Assembly (NCBI RefSeq): GCF_021117275.1
Contig: NZ_CP088245.1
Coordinates: 4,466,001-4,530,000, forward strand
From: Metabacillus sp. B2-18
Lineage (GTDB): Bacteria; Bacillota; Bacilli; Bacillales; Bacillaceae
Reading direction: 5' to 3'
DNA: 64,000 bases
This document shows, in pieces, positions 52,781 through 61,163 of this stretch. Numbering within the stretch: the first letter of the stretch is position 1; every line of letters begins with the position of its first letter. Both the position numbers and the translations under genes were made by a program. The notes below the pieces were generated by a model. It was not told the DNA's origin. It did not search any database and saw nothing but the letters and a program-made list of their open reading frames with translations.

Positions 52781-54508
52781 ATGGTATTTATCATTTATCT
52801 TTTTTTATTGTTATCTCTCATAAGCTTCGGGCTTTACCCTAGTGAGTTAATGTACAAATATTCCCTCGTACTGTTTGCTTTCGTAGGGATTTATTTACTC
52901 ATTCGTTTCATACGTCATCAACCTATTTATATTCCTCTATGGTTATTGCCGATACCTCTTTTATACTTGTTTACTCTGTTCTTAGGTGCTGAATCTGTTC
53001 AAGGGACCTTGGATCAATTTCTAGTTTGGAGCACGGTTATTGCTTTTGGTGTGTTATTTATCCACCTAAAAAACCCCAGTCAGCAACTACCATTAATCCT
53101 TGCTGCTCTAAGCTGGACAATGATTATAGGAACCTATTTTATTTTAATAAAAATCATTTCGTTTCCACATTTTATTTTACCTTTATCTAAAGAACTTTCC
53201 GGACTTGGTGAGCGCCTTGGAGGATTTTTGCAATACCCAAATGCTTTTGCATCCTTTCTTGCTGCCATCATTTTGTTTCATCTTGTCCAAGCTATGAAGG
53301 AGTCAAAAAAACATCTTTACTTCCTTCATAGTTTCATTGTCCTGCCGGCATGGCCTTTGTTTTTATTAACAGAGTCTCGAGGGGCATGGCTTCTATTTGC
53401 CGCAGTATGGGTGATGTCATTTTATGTTGTATCAGCAAATCGGCATGTACAATATTTTCTTTTATCTTCCTTTATGATTTCAGGTGGAACTCTTCTTTAT
53501 ATGTTATTTACGTTAAGTGGTACGATTAAAATTACATTTTTATCGATAATTTCACTGATGTTCTTAGGTGTCATTGTTTGGATTGGAGACAGATTTAAAG
53601 TTTTAGAGAAAGTACCTAACCTTAAGAACCGTCATATCTTTCCACTAGCCCTAATAGTCTTTATCGTTTTAACAGTGAGTGACCTTTATTGGAAAGGATT
53701 GTTTTACAGAATCTTACCTGACTCCTTACAACGTCGTTTAGGATTTGATGTTGGTACGTTTTCAGAGCGAGTACTGTATTGGAAGGATTCGCTGGAACAT
53801 TGGGAGCAATTTACCTGGATAGGACTTGGCGGAAAAGCCTGGCAGCTGTTCATGTATCGTATTCAATCTTCTCCGTATTTAACAAGTGAAGTTCATAATA
53901 GCTTTTTAAATATATGGATTGAAATTGGGATCGTTGGACTGATCTATGTTTGTATTATTTTAATTAAAGTTGGCTATCGTTTATTGCGTAGTCATGCAGC
54001 GGCGTTTCCTGCTTTTCTCTTTTTATTAATACACGGAATGTTGGAGTTTACTTTTTCCTATCCTTTCTTTTTACTTTTTCTGTTGTGTCTTTTAGTCACT
54101 CCAAAGAAGTTGGAGCTATCTTCTTTAAAAAACAAAATTGCGATATCAAGCACATTTATCCTTCTTGTTAGTAGTGCCTTGTTATCCTATCAATTTCTGA
54201 ATGCCGATTCAGCGTATAAAGCAGCAAACAGTTCATTGACTAGAGAAGAAGCACAGCAATGGATTCTAAAGGCTATCGATAAAAACGCATGGGAAACTGA
54301 TTATGTCCGCTTTGCCGTAGAAAATAATCTAGTTTCAGGAAATGAAAAATTAAGATTACTAGAACAATCTTTACAATATGAACCAAATCATGCTTGGTTG
54401 CTTTATCAAGCTGGTAAGGCTGCGGAAGAAACTGGAGATTTTAAGAAAGCAGAGGATTATTATGAGCTTTCTAAAGAGAATAACCGCTATCCTAATAGAA
54501 GGAATTGA
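52781..54508 (+). CDS. O-antigen ligase/polymerase family membrane protein with TPR-like tail
   Basis: About 575 residues (ATG 52781; a GTG at 52772 is less well spaced from GGAAGG). About 11-12 membrane segments, a Wzy_C-like loop (WKDSLEHWEQFTWIGLGGKA, then TSEVHNSFLNIWIEIG with the family's HN-S pair) and a soluble C-terminal tail of helical repeats (LEQSLQYEPNHAWLLYQAGK). Such proteins join or polymerise surface glycans. Second Wzy-type protein in the window; may act on a different glycan than the one at 17646. Confidence 0.85.
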   Translation: MVFIIYLFLLLSLISFGLYPSELMYKYSLVLFAFVGIYLLIRFIRHQPIYIPLWLLPIPLLYLFTLFLGAESVQGTLDQFLVWSTVIAFGVLFIHLKNPSQQLPLILAALSWTMIIGTYFILIKIISFPHFILPLSKELSGLGERLGGFLQYPNAFASFLAAIILFHLVQAMKESKKHLYFLHSFIVLPAWPLFLLTESRGAWLLFAAVWVMSFYVVSANRHVQYFLLSSFMISGGTLLYMLFTLSGTIKITFLSIISLMFLGVIVWIGDRFKVLEKVPNLKNRHIFPLALIVFIVLTVSDLYWKGLFYRILPDSLQRRLGFDVGTFSERVLYWKDSLEHWEQFTWIGLGGKAWQLFMYRIQSSPYLTSEVHNSFLNIWIEIGIVGLIYVCIILIKVGYRLLRSHAAAFPAFLFLLIHGMLEFTFSYPFFLLFLLCLLVTPKKLELSSLKNKIAISSTFILLVSSALLSYQFLNADSAYKAANSSLTREEAQQWILKAIDKNAWETDYVRFAVENNLVSGNEKLRLLEQSLQYEPNHAWLLYQAGKAAEETGDFKKAEDYYELSKENNRYPNRRN

Positions 54509-54514
54509 TTAAGG

Positions 54515-54555
54515 GAAAAGCTTTGTAGGAGAAAGATCCCACAAAGCTTTTTCTT
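54515..54555. terminator. Bidirectional terminator between ligase and phosphatase genes
   Basis: AAAAGCTTTGT / ACAAAGCTTTT stem in the 53-bp convergent gap, with A run on one side and T run on the other, so it can work in both directions. Confidence 0.88.
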
Positions 54556-54561
54556 TATATC

Positions 54562-56367
54562 TTAGTGTTTTGCATAAGATACTTTGCTATCTGCTTGAAC
54601 GTAGTATCCGCCACCTACATGGATTTGATCTCCATCTACACTATAAACACGGTACATGTTACCTTTTTTAAGTGTTTTTTCAGCCTTACCATCTTTCATT
54701 AAAGAAGTATCAGCTTTAATAGTAACAAAACCAACATAGAATACTACTTTTGAATTATCATGCTTAACAGTATAGCCGCCACCTACGTCATACACACCGT
54801 CTTCTGAGCTAAATACGCGAATGCCTTCGCCAGCTTTTAACGTACGGAATACATCACCGTTAGGCTTATACATAGTTGTGTCATTCTTAATTAAGATACG
54901 ACCAATATGTTTACCTGTTTCTGGCTTTTCTTCATTGTCATCACCAGGTACATAGTTTTCTTCAAGAAGATCAAAGATAATTTTTGCTTGATCTGTATTG
55001 TCGATTAATCCAGCAAAACGCTCGCTTTGTGGACCATATGCATATACAGGTACATCTTCACCAGTGTGTCCACCAGTAGTCCAACCAGTAACAGAATGGT
55101 CATCTACGATTGCTTCAATTGCATTATCAATAGCTGTACCGTTTTTTGCAACAGCTGCATCTTTCACAGCCTGAATTTCTTCTTTAGTGATCTTGCTGTA
55201 GAAATCAGCTGCAATGTACTTTTTCATGATTCCTTCAACATCAGCTTTGTCGCCAGCAGCAAAGATTTCAGCTGCAATGTAGTCAGGTGTTTTTGAGAAA
55301 GCTTTAATTGGTCCTACGTGGAAGTTGTAGTCTCCACCTGGAGAAGCTTTTGTGTTAGATCCAAGAGAAATACCACCAGTAGCATGGTCAGCAGTTGTAA
55401 CAACTAAAGTGTGACCATCTTTTTCAGCAAATTCGATTGCTGCTTTAAATGCTTTTTCGAAATCTTCCATTTCACTCATCGTACCAACAACATCATTGTC
55501 ATGCTCTGCCCAGTCGATTTGGCTTCCTTCAACCATTAAGAAGAAACCATCTTCGTCCTTGCTTAAACGCTCGATTGCTGTTTCAGTCATTTCTTCTAAT
55601 GAAGGAATGCTGTCTGGACGGTCGATCATTTTTGGAAGACCACCATCAGCGAATAAACCTAAGATTTGCTCGCTATCATCGTTCATAAGCTCTTCTTTTG
55701 TTGATACAGTTGTATAACCTGCATCCTCAAATTCTCCTACAAGATCACGCTTATCTTTACGCATATCAGCAGAGAAGTTCTTTAAACCTCCACCAAGAAG
55801 AACGTCTAATTTATGCTCGCCATTTACTAATTCATCAAAGTAGTCATTAGCGATTGCATCCATATTTTTACGGCTCTCATCATGTGCACCATAAGCAGCT
55901 GGTGTAGCATGCGTAACCTCAGAAGTTGCAACTAAACCAGTTGCTTTTCCCATTTCTTTTGATTGCTCAAGAACTGTTTCGTATGGATTTTTTTCATTGT
56001 CCATACCGATTGCATTATTGTATGTCTTGATACCAGATGCCATTGCTGTTGCTGCAGATGCAGAGTCAGTAATGTTTTGTGCTGGATCATCCGGATATGT
56101 AGTTTGCATTCCGACTAAATACTTGTCGAACTCAGTTGGTTCCATTTCTTTTGTTTTCGGATTATCCTTCATGTAGCGGTGTGCAGCAAGCGGAGAAGGC
56201 CCCATACCGTCACCAATTAAAAAGATAACGTTTTTAATTTCTGGATCGCCTTTACTTTTTGCACTTGAAACAGTTGTATTTGATGTTGCCCCAATAACAC
56301 CTGCAATGGCTACTGAAGATAGAATTGTAACCGGGACTAATTTCTTGAAAAGATCTTTACTTTTCAT
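54562..56367 (-). CDS. Secreted alkaline phosphatase with VGGGYY module
   Basis: 601 residues. Signal peptide, alkaline phosphatase core (about 40-470) with metal site NVIFLIGDGMGPSPLAAHRY, phospho-acceptor Ser in NITDSASAATAMASGIKT, TSEVTHATPAAYGAH, DHATGG and the metal His in TTGGHTGEDVPVYAYGP. C-terminal module has two VGGGYY repeats (about 485-601; YDVGGGYTV, HVGGGYYVQAD). Bacillus alkaline phosphatases are usually free or wall-bound by charge; a dedicated surface module is unusual. Direct TTTACA repeats upstream suggest PhoP control. Confidence 0.93.
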   Translation of the reverse strand: MKSKDLFKKLVPVTILSSVAIAGVIGATSNTTVSSAKSKGDPEIKNVIFLIGDGMGPSPLAAHRYMKDNPKTKEMEPTEFDKYLVGMQTTYPDDPAQNITDSASAATAMASGIKTYNNAIGMDNEKNPYETVLEQSKEMGKATGLVATSEVTHATPAAYGAHDESRKNMDAIANDYFDELVNGEHKLDVLLGGGLKNFSADMRKDKRDLVGEFEDAGYTTVSTKEELMNDDSEQILGLFADGGLPKMIDRPDSIPSLEEMTETAIERLSKDEDGFFLMVEGSQIDWAEHDNDVVGTMSEMEDFEKAFKAAIEFAEKDGHTLVVTTADHATGGISLGSNTKASPGGDYNFHVGPIKAFSKTPDYIAAEIFAAGDKADVEGIMKKYIAADFYSKITKEEIQAVKDAAVAKNGTAIDNAIEAIVDDHSVTGWTTGGHTGEDVPVYAYGPQSERFAGLIDNTDQAKIIFDLLEENYVPGDDNEEKPETGKHIGRILIKNDTTMYKPNGDVFRTLKAGEGIRVFSSEDGVYDVGGGYTVKHDNSKVVFYVGFVTIKADTSLMKDGKAEKTLKKGNMYRVYSVDGDQIHVGGGYYVQADSKVSYAKH

Positions 56368-56442
56368 TGCTCATCCTCCTACTAGTTATCTTGTACACTA
56401 GTTTTATATTAATAGAGTTTTGTTAACCAAGTATTTACCTAT

Positions 56443-56489
56443 TGTAAATTGTGGTAAAAATTATGTAAAAAATGTAAATATATTGTCAA
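56443..56489 (-). promoter_or_regulatory. Pho box-like direct repeats upstream of alkaline phosphatase
   Basis: On the minus strand TTTACA (56473-56478), TTTACA (56464-56469), TTTACC (56453-56458) and TTTACA (56443-56448), with a fifth related hexamer TTGACA at 56484-56489: starts 9-11 bases apart, facing the phosphatase gene. This is the layout of PhoP-binding boxes in Bacillus (TT(A/T)ACA repeats, about 11-base period). Confidence 0.75.
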
Positions 56490-56585
56490 AACATTGTTTA
56501 CTTTTTTCCATTGTCGGGAAGTTTACTAGTTTGTGATAAAAGTTTGCTATAATTCTAGTAACTCTAATAAAAGGTGGTAGGTAGG

Positions 56586-57827
56586 ATGTTGATGCTAAGG
56601 AGAGCCTTGTTACTAGTGATCCTGTTTTTTAGCTTCTCACATGTACAAGCTTATGCGGGTTCTTGGGAAGTTCCATATAAAGATGCATTAAACGTAGCTA
56701 ATCAATTGAAACAAAAGCAAACATCATTTGATCGGGCAATCAATCAAGGAAATCTTGAGTTAGTCGATTCTTTATATAATGATTTTTCAGCTATGATCGG
56801 AAAAACAGAAAGAGCTATAGGGAAGGTTCCACGCAGTTCAAAGCGTGAGTATTTGTTGAAAGAATTTGTAAGACCAGCAAAAATCTCCAGAGAACGGGTC
56901 ATTTATGAAGTATCACAGCTTCGTTTGCTAGAGCAAATCGATGCAAACGTGAAAAAAGGAAGCTTTAATGAAGCAAAAAACTTACTAGCAAAGCTTGATC
57001 GTTTAAAGAAGAGAGCTGTTGAAATTAAGAATGCGGGTGGATATGCTTCACTACCTGCTGCGGTAAATAGCTATCTTACAAATTATGAAAACACCTTGAG
57101 AGATACAATAGAAACAGGTAGTGCACCTAGCCTTTATTCTTCTATTTATAATGGAATCTCGAGTATAAAGCCAGAAATTAATGTTGGGAGTTTTTCAAAG
57201 GATTCAGATGTTGTTTTTGAAACATTGAATTCGGTTCTTCAAGATCATCCCGAGCTTTTTTATTTTAGCTATAAAGGGAGTTTGTTCTGGTCTGATGGGA
57301 GATTTGAAATTAAGTATCTTTATTCTACTAGTACAATCTTATCGATGAAGAGTCAGTTAGAGCAAAAGGCTAATCAGATTCTGGCTCAAACGATTACTCC
57401 TGGCATGTCTGAGTACGAAAAGGTAAAGGCCATTCATGATTACCTAGTTTTGAATATGGCGTATGATTATGATAATTATCTGCGAGGGTCTCTACCTGAA
57501 GATTCTTATAATGTGTATGGTGCACTTATTAAAGGGACAGCGGTTTGTGAAGGCTACACTGAAGCTATGATTTATTTGTTAGGTAAGTTGAATATTGAAA
57601 CGAAGTATGTAACAGGTACAGCTAACGGTGGGGCTCATGCTTGGAATAAAGTAAAGATCGATGGTGCGTGGTATAACGTCGATGCAACTTGGAATGATCC
57701 TGTTCCGGATAAGAAAGGGTATGTGCGTTATGATTACTTCCTGGTGACGGATAGTGAATTGGCGAAGGATCATAAGTGGGATAATTCTGGGTTTCCGAAG
57801 GCGACGGATGGGCGATATATGAAATAG
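56586..57827 (+). CDS. Secreted SbsC-type domain plus transglutaminase-like domain protein
   Basis: About 413 residues (ATG 56586 after AGGTGGTAGGTAGG; ATG 56592 also possible). Signal peptide, helical domain (about 25-165: ERAIGKVPRSSKREYLLKEF, KISRERVIYEVSQLRLLEQI, KKRAVEIKNAGGYASLPAAV) and C-terminal transglutaminase-like domain (about 280-413) with Cys in GTAVCEGYTEAMIYLL, His in NGGAHAWNKVKIDG and Asp in WYNVDATWNDPV. The triad of a papain-like cross-linking or peptidase fold is intact. Related secreted proteins act at the wall; substrate unknown. Followed by a 52-bp palindromic array. Confidence 0.9.
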   Translation: MLMLRRALLLVILFFSFSHVQAYAGSWEVPYKDALNVANQLKQKQTSFDRAINQGNLELVDSLYNDFSAMIGKTERAIGKVPRSSKREYLLKEFVRPAKISRERVIYEVSQLRLLEQIDANVKKGSFNEAKNLLAKLDRLKKRAVEIKNAGGYASLPAAVNSYLTNYENTLRDTIETGSAPSLYSSIYNGISSIKPEINVGSFSKDSDVVFETLNSVLQDHPELFYFSYKGSLFWSDGRFEIKYLYSTSTILSMKSQLEQKANQILAQTITPGMSEYEKVKAIHDYLVLNMAYDYDNYLRGSLPEDSYNVYGALIKGTAVCEGYTEAMIYLLGKLNIETKYVTGTANGGAHAWNKVKIDGAWYNVDATWNDPVPDKKGYVRYDYFLVTDSELAKDHKWDNSGFPKATDGRYMK

Positions 57828-57904
57828 GTGGTTTTTAGATATGGCGGGCAGTCCAATTTTTGTGAGATTGGGCTGTTTTTGTTTTGTGTGAGACTGTTAG
57901 CACT

Positions 57905-58445
57905 TATGGGGGAGGTGTTTTGTCGGTCATCTCCTTTATGAACGACAGTTTCTTCTTTTTTTGGTAGCGTTTTGTCGTTCATCTCCTTTATGAACGACAG
58001 TTTCCTCTTTTTTGGTAGCGTTTTGTCGTCCATCTCCTTTATGAACGACAGTTTCTTCTTTTTTTGGTAGCGTTTTGTCGTTCATCTCCTTTATGAACGA
58101 CAGTTTCTTCTTTTTTTGGTAGCGTTTTGTCGTTCATCTCCTTTATGAACGACAGTTTCCTCTTTTTTGGATTGTGGTTTGTCGTTCATCATCTTATGAA
58201 AACCAATTTCCCCAATTTTAACTCTCACCTTGGTCTTCATCTCCCACATGAAGACCATCTCACCCTTATTCCAGCACCACCTTGGTCTTCATCTTCCTTA
58301 TGATGACCATCTCATCCTTATTCCAACACCACCTTGGTCTTCATCTTCCTCATAAAGACCACCTCCCCCCATTTCCACCACCACTTTTATCTTCACCCAA
58401 CTTAAGAAGACCCTCCACCACCACTCTGGTCTTCATCTGCTAAAA
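57905..58445. repeat. 52-bp-period palindromic array, two stem types
   Basis: Fills most of a 696-bp convergent gap without a gene. TGTCG(T/G)TCAT units start at 57921, 57973, 58024, 58076, 58128 and 58180, then TGGTCTTCAT units at about 58230, 58282, 58334 and 58426, all in one 52-base phase. Each is a palindrome (TTTGTCGTTCAT-CTCCTTT-ATGAACGACA or TGGTCTTCAT-7-ATGAAGACCA) followed by a pyrimidine-rich spacer. The unit at 58180 is a hybrid of the two. A degenerate unit lies near 58386. Confidence 0.93.
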
Positions 58446-58471
58446 AACAACTACTTCCCTTACTCCCATTA

Positions 58472-58508
58472 AACAAAAAACGCCCAGGCCACCACAAGGC
58501 CTGAGCAT
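58472..58508 (-). terminator. Terminator of the LCP gene
   Basis: Minus-strand GCTCAGGCC-TTGTGGT-GGCCTGGGC followed by GTTTTTTG. Confidence 0.9.
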
Positions 58509-58523
58509 TCCCTCAAAATCTAA

Positions 58524-59501
58524 TTACTGTTCCTCATCCGAATCACTCGTCACCACCGACGAACCGCCATTCAAAAACGCATCCAACGCCGCTTTATTCT
58601 CTTCCATATCAATCTCCAATACAGAACCTGCATGAGAATAACTTTTACTTGTGTACGAGCCCTCAACAGGAATTGTCATTGTTTCAATGTCTTCTGGTGT
58701 GTTTAAAACAAAGTCTTTTAAAATACCAATCACTTCAGCACCATCAACATTTGTTTCAATATAAGGCTGTACCGTTCCAATTAATTTAGGAAGCTTCGTT
58801 ACACCATTCACACTAATTAATTCGTCTTTTAAAGCATTAATTACTTTCTGTTGACGTTCAACTCGTCCAAAGTCACCTTTGGCATCTCCACGGTATCTTG
58901 CATATCCAAGCAGCTCTGCTCCATCAAGCATTTGCACACCAGGCTCTAGACTTACACCAATGTTTTTAGACATACTGTGTTCAACATCCATCTCAATTCC
59001 GCCAGGTGCAAGTGTATCAACAACCTGCTGGAAGCCTTTGAAGTCAACTAATGCATAATAATGAAGATCAATTCCAAAGTTTTCTTCAATTGTTTTTCTT
59101 AACAATTCAGGGCCGCCTAAGAAGTAAGCTGTGTTCACTTTATAGTTTTTGTAATCCGGTATTTCAACATACGTATCACGCATGATCGATACAAGCTTAG
59201 CAGTTCCTTCTTTTGTATCGTATTGTGCAATCATGATCGTATCAGTTCGTGACTTTTCTTCACCTCGGGAATCAATCCCGAGTAACAGAACATTAATTTT
59301 CCCTAACTTATCGACTGCTGCTCCTTCAAAGTCAGTCGCAGCATTTTTATCAAATCCCTCACCCGCTGCCTGTAGGCCAGTGTAATATTGATAAAAAATA
59401 AAACCACCAAAACCAAGTATAAGAACTAGAAGGAAGAAAAACCCTCTAACAAATTTTTTTTTCTTTTTTTTCTTTTTATGACGATCTTGTCTTTTATTCA
59501 T
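58524..59501 (-). CDS. LytR-CpsA-Psr (LCP) family glycopolymer ligase
   Basis: 325 residues: strongly basic N-terminus (HKKKKKKKKFVRG), one membrane anchor, LCP domain with INVLLLGIDSRGEEKSRTD, LVSIMRDTYVEIP, KVNTAYFLGG and YARYRGDAKGDFGRVERQQK, and an acidic, Ser/Asp-rich C-terminus. Transfers lipid-linked glycopolymer to peptidoglycan. Second LCP protein of the window; here it sits inside the secretome island whose proteins would bind the attached polymer. Which polymer each LCP handles cannot be read from sequence. Confidence 0.93.
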   Translation of the reverse strand: MNKRQDRHKKKKKKKKFVRGFFFLLVLILGFGGFIFYQYYTGLQAAGEGFDKNAATDFEGAAVDKLGKINVLLLGIDSRGEEKSRTDTIMIAQYDTKEGTAKLVSIMRDTYVEIPDYKNYKVNTAYFLGGPELLRKTIEENFGIDLHYYALVDFKGFQQVVDTLAPGGIEMDVEHSMSKNIGVSLEPGVQMLDGAELLGYARYRGDAKGDFGRVERQQKVINALKDELISVNGVTKLPKLIGTVQPYIETNVDGAEVIGILKDFVLNTPEDIETMTIPVEGSYTSKSYSHAGSVLEIDMEENKAALDAFLNGGSSVVTSDSDEEQ

Positions 59502-59709
59502 CGTTTATCCTCTTTCGTAATAGATAGTAGATTACTAATAAGTAATTGTATCATTTTTTTTGTATTTTGAAAGTTAAATTTAAGGCACTTTTGGGAATTT
59601 TAAACAAATGTTCTCTCTTGTATTCTATTCTGTTTGTCTATAGACTTAAAATTAATGATTTTATCGTAGACCTATATAGTAGAAGAAAACGGTATTGGAG
59701 GTATTTTTT

Positions 59710-61122
59710 TTGAAAAAGCATCTATTATTTTTCTTAGCACTTCTGGTTTGTTTTTCGATGATTCCACAAACTTCAAATGCAGCCAGTCAGCTGAATGGCT
59801 TTGATTCTATGAACCAAATTAGAGATGAAAGCCAGATCATCATCGTGAATAACAATGGTGGCATCGGTGCTATCCTCACAACATATGAAAAAAGTAACGG
59901 TGAGTGGAGAAAAGCTCTTCCAACCATGTCGGCCGTCGTTGGTAAGAGCGGTATTTCAACTAAGCAAAAAGAAGGTGACGGTATTACACCAACTGGAGTG
60001 TACTCTCTTGGCACTGCTTTTGGCTGGGGTGAAAAACCAGCTGGTGTTAAGCTGCCATATCGAACTACAACAGCAAATGATTATTGGATAGATGACCCAG
60101 CTTCTTCTGATTACAACAAATGGGTTACCTATAATGGAAACCCTAATACTCGCTGGAATTCCTATGAAATTTTAAAGCAATCTCTTTACAAATATGCAGT
60201 AGCGATTAACTACAATACAGACCCGATTGTGAAAGGAAAAGGAAGTGCGATTTTCTTACACGTATGGAGAAGCTCAACAAGTCCAACAGCTGGTTGTGTT
60301 GCTCTTGCAGAAGAAAATGTAAAGAAGCTTTTAACATGGATTGATCCTGCGAAAAAGCCAATCATTGTAATTGGAAAGACAAGCCAAAATAACAATCTTT
60401 TAAATGATCATGCTGAAGAAGCAGCAAGGCAAGCTGTAGCAGATGCTCAAATAAAGGCCAATAAGCTAAGAGGTAAATACGTTGCATCATCTGTTGAAGA
60501 AGTAGCTCTTTCTCCTCAATTTAACTCAGACTATTCAGTTGCGAAAACAGCGGTCTTAAACGCACAGACAAAAATAAATCTACTTCAAAGTACGAAAAAA
60601 CATGAGCTACAACAAGGGCTAGATGCAGTTAAACCCTATCAAATACGATCAGCTCAATTCATTGATGCTGTTAATTACGGAAAAAATGAAGTAGAAGCTT
60701 CAAGAACCAGCGTTTATGAGTTTGTACAAAATGATACATTTACTCCTGAACTAGTTCAGTCCTATCATTTACTATCTGTGAATATTAGAAAAGAAGAGCT
60801 TATAATAGGGAAGGTTTATGGAAGTGAAACACGCAAATACATGGCTGAGGCACTTGTTAAGCAAGCGAAGATTGTTCGTGAGACGGTTATTTACGAGGTT
60901 TCTATTTTTGAGCTATTAAATAAAATAAATAATCTCATGGCTCAAAACGATCAAGCAGCTGCTTTTAAAGAACTAGAAAAACTCGATCGTTTAAAACATC
61001 GCGCAGTTGAAATTAAGGAAGCAGGAAATAAGCTATACCCTGGAAAATATCCAGATCTACCCAGCATGAAGGCTTTCTTAGAAACGTATGAAGCAGAAAC
61101 GAGAAGCAAATTAAATGAGTAA
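59710..61122 (+). CDS. L,D-transpeptidase-like protein with SbsC-type helical domain
   Basis: About 470 residues from the TTG at 59710, eight bases after GGAGG (frame open to 59695). Signal peptide, YkuD/ErfK-type domain (about 30-225) with His in SAIFLHVWRSSTSPTAGCVA and the catalytic Cys in the same segment (SxxAGC), then a helical C-terminus (about 235-470): AQFIDAVNYGKNEVEASR, KVYGSETRKYMAEALVKQ, KIVRETVIYEVSIFELL, HRAVEIKEAGNKLYPG. It would form 3-3 cross-links or cut wall peptides, held at the wall by the helical domain. Its last two thirds match the M14 and NlpC/P60 proteins. Confidence 0.88.
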   Translation: MKKHLLFFLALLVCFSMIPQTSNAASQLNGFDSMNQIRDESQIIIVNNNGGIGAILTTYEKSNGEWRKALPTMSAVVGKSGISTKQKEGDGITPTGVYSLGTAFGWGEKPAGVKLPYRTTTANDYWIDDPASSDYNKWVTYNGNPNTRWNSYEILKQSLYKYAVAINYNTDPIVKGKGSAIFLHVWRSSTSPTAGCVALAEENVKKLLTWIDPAKKPIIVIGKTSQNNNLLNDHAEEAARQAVADAQIKANKLRGKYVASSVEEVALSPQFNSDYSVAKTAVLNAQTKINLLQSTKKHELQQGLDAVKPYQIRSAQFIDAVNYGKNEVEASRTSVYEFVQNDTFTPELVQSYHLLSVNIRKEELIIGKVYGSETRKYMAEALVKQAKIVRETVIYEVSIFELLNKINNLMAQNDQAAAFKELEKLDRLKHRAVEIKEAGNKLYPGKYPDLPSMKAFLETYEAETRSKLNE

Positions 61123-61128
61123 TAAAGG

Positions 61129-61158
61129 TAAGGGCAGCCCTCTTCTAGGCTGCCCTGC
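61129..61158. terminator. Hairpin between the L,D-transpeptidase and 61164 genes
   Basis: AGGGCAGCC-CTCTTCTA-GGCTGCCCT in the 41-bp convergent gap. The T tails are weak on both sides, so it is a probable bidirectional terminator. Confidence 0.65.
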
Positions 61159-61163
61159 TTATA

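Noticed and set aside
57770..58033. Minus-strand reading frame of 87 codons (MDDKTLPKKRK...)
   Set aside because: It is the translation of the palindromic 52-bp repeats plus the antisense end of the transglutaminase gene; no ribosome site or protein-like conservation.
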